Below are positions 62,866 through 64,000 of a stretch of 64,000 nt of DNA, one piece after another. Made by a program: the position numbers and the translations under genes. The DNA is taken from NCBI RefSeq assembly GCF_902833905.1, contig NZ_CADFGP010000001.1:186001-250000 (forward strand). Direction: 5' to 3'. Below the pieces are notes generated by a model, which saw nothing but the letters and a program-made list of their open reading frames with translations, was not told where the DNA came from and ran no database searches. The DNA is from Paraburkholderia tuberum STM678. GTDB taxonomy: Bacteria > Pseudomonadota > Gammaproteobacteria > Burkholderiales > Burkholderiaceae. Numbering within the stretch: the stretch's first letter is position 1; each line of letters opens with the position of its first letter.

Positions 62866-63590
62866 GTGAAAACACATCACTCGCCGGTGCCATCAGGGAG
62901 TTCCGGAATCGTAAGCACGTTGCCAGTAGCAAGGCCCGTTGCGGGGCTAGCAGGATTCGAGCACAAGTTCGCGACAGTCGACGGACTGAGGCTGCACTAC
63001 GTCACCGGTGGAAACCCACAGGGCGACGTGGTCGTGTTGCTCGCGGGCTTTCCCGAGAGCTGGTTCGCCTGGCGCAAAGTGATGGGACTGCTTGCAAAGA
63101 CCTACCGAGTCGTCGCACCGGACCTTCCCGGACAAGGTGATTCGGATCGTCCGATGGACGGCTACGACACACAAACCCCTGCGAGCCATGTTCACGGTTT
63201 GCTCCAGCAACTGGGGATGACCCGGTACTTTCTTGCTGCACACGACATTGGAGCGTGGGTGGCTTTTCCTTACGCCGTAATGTTCGGCGACGAAGTCCGG
63301 CGACTCGCGCTGCTGGATGCGGGGATCCCCGGCGTGACGTGCCTGATGCGTTGCCGAGCGCGCCCGAGCGTGCATGGCGCACCTGGCATTTCGCATTTCA
63401 CGGGCTACCGGACCTGCCGGAAGTGCTGCTCGCCGGCAAGGAACGTGAATACCTCGACTGGTTCTTGCGGCGAAAGGCGGCCAATAGGCCGCATCATTAG
63501 TCACTGCGGGCACTTCATTCCAGAAGAACAACCGCGCGCGGTCGCCGACGAACTCACTGCGTTCTTTGGAAGCGCAGAGGGGGTAACGGG
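62866..63590 (+). pseudogene. alpha/beta hydrolase (epoxide hydrolase-like), frameshifted and internally deleted
   Basis: The first 158 or so codons are normal: LHYVTGGNPQGDVVVLLAGFPESW, split here as the HG-P region, and the nucleophile elbow AAHDIGAWVAFPYA (Asp, as in epoxide hydrolases and dehalogenases). At about 63341 (ACGTGCCT, expected ACG-CTG-CCT) one base is missing. The shifted frame continues PDALPSAPERAWRTWHFAFH and LDWFLRRKAA. At about 63485 roughly 75-80 codons of cap and core are absent, and the original frame resumes with CGHFIPEEQPRAVADELTAFF, the usual C-terminal His segment. The protein cannot be functional. The 3' end is approximate. Confidence 0.8.
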
Positions 63591-63620
63591 GCTACGTGGG
63601 CGCAAGATGCCGCGCATGGC

Positions 63621-64000
63621 TCAGGCGATGCGGGCGTGCTGTAGGACGATCCATGCGGACCACACAAGCAACGCAATGCCGAGCGGCTTGCCGATGGACC
63701 TGCCCCAGCTGAAATTCTTCTCGGCCGACATGATCGCGCCGAGCGCCAGCATCCAGCCGACGCTGCCAGTGCCGACCGCGAACATCAGCAGCATCAGGGC
63801 CCAACAGCAGCCGATGCAGAAAGCGCCGTGACTGATGCCGAGCGCAAAGCTTTCGCGGCGCGCGCTCCTGCCGCGCCAATGCTCGGTGATGAACATCAGC
63901 GGCGAGCGGCATTTGTCGAGACATCGGTGCTTGAGGCTGCTGAACTGATAAAGGCCCGCGAGCGCGACGATCGCGGCGCCGATCAGCCAGCCGTTTGCAA
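63621..64000 (-). CDS. DUF2182 integral membrane protein (runs off the window)
   Basis: At least 126 C-terminal residues of a predicted metal-binding membrane protein of the DUF2182 family. Visible signatures are YQFSSLKHRCLDKCRSPL and ISHGAFCIGCCWALMLLMF, both Cys-rich and next to helices. Two or three further hydrophobic segments follow to the end, LLVWSAWIVLQHARIA. The frame stays open to the window edge, so the start is outside. It converges on the broken hydrolase with a 30-bp gap. Confidence 0.82.
   Translation of the reverse strand, partial: ANGWLIGAAIVALAGLYQFSSLKHRCLDKCRSPLMFITEHWRGRSARRESFALGISHGAFCIGCCWALMLLMFAVGTGSVGWMLALGAIMSAEKNFSWGRSIGKPLGIALLVWSAWIVLQHARIA

Overview
The window is high-GC, strongly GC3-biased DNA typical of a Burkholderiaceae chromosome or megaplasmid, most likely Paraburkholderia or a close relative. 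The pointers are a benABCDE benzoate locus under a BenM/CatM-type regulator, an intracellular PHB depolymerase with a cysteine nucleophile, PotABCD-type and HisJQMP-type ABC importers, and an FNR-controlled universal-stress-protein cluster resembling the low-oxygen-activated (lxa) locus known from Burkholderia cenocepacia. I see no rRNA, tRNA, CRISPR array or insertion sequence.

Layout. 1-1.8 kb: end of a hydroxyquinol lower pathway (maleylacetate reductase end, intradiol dioxygenase, YCII protein, shrunken Rieske gene). 1.9-5 kb: polar amino acid ABC importer on the minus strand, behind a repeated operator motif. 5.3-11.6 kb: BenM-like LysR diverging from benABCDE across an ATAC-N7-GTAT operator array. 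11.6-17 kb: TetR plus HlyD/ABC/ABC-2/outer-membrane-factor efflux operon, four of its five genes coupled by ATGA/GTGA overlaps. 17.3-24.6 kb: frameshifted kup, secreted Tat phosphoesterase, periplasmic trehalase, MFS transporter. 24.8-34.5 kb: catabolic island with a PotCABD-type importer, a second solute-binding protein, a LysR regulator and three unrelated hydrolases (pita-bread M24, amidohydrolase, Ntn asparaginase-like). 34.5-40.2 kb: GntR regulator, sugar-acid MFS permease, GarD/UxaA dehydratase, frameshifted FAD oxidase and an alcohol dehydrogenase stub.

40.4-53.5 kb is the low-oxygen region: alcohol dehydrogenase, five universal stress proteins, PAS histidine kinase, Fe-S FNR regulator, stand-alone receiver, PHB-type reductase and depolymerase, HPF-like ribosome protein, PRC-barrel protein and small unknown proteins. 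Six FNR boxes (TTGAY-N4-RTCAA) lie 75-135 bp before start codons, so the region can be read as one anoxia-persistence regulon: energy dissipation by alcohol oxidation/reduction, PHB turnover, ribosome hibernation and stress proteins.

53.5-64 kb is more mosaic: flavin reductase, chemoreceptor with a sigma-28 promoter, an AT-richer TPP-dependent enzyme that looks acquired, orphan pstS with a Pho box, CYTH-CHAD protein, and a TetR/hydrolase pair sharing a 20-bp palindromic operator. The hydrolase is broken.

A recurring theme is decay by small deletions. At least four genes (Rieske, kup, FAD oxidase, alpha/beta hydrolase), and probably two more remnants (ADH stub, cytochrome c stub), are frameshifted or internally deleted with no mobile element nearby. 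Either this replicon is losing accessory functions or the assembly has indel errors. The internal deletions in the Rieske, cytochrome and hydrolase genes are too large for simple base-calling errors.
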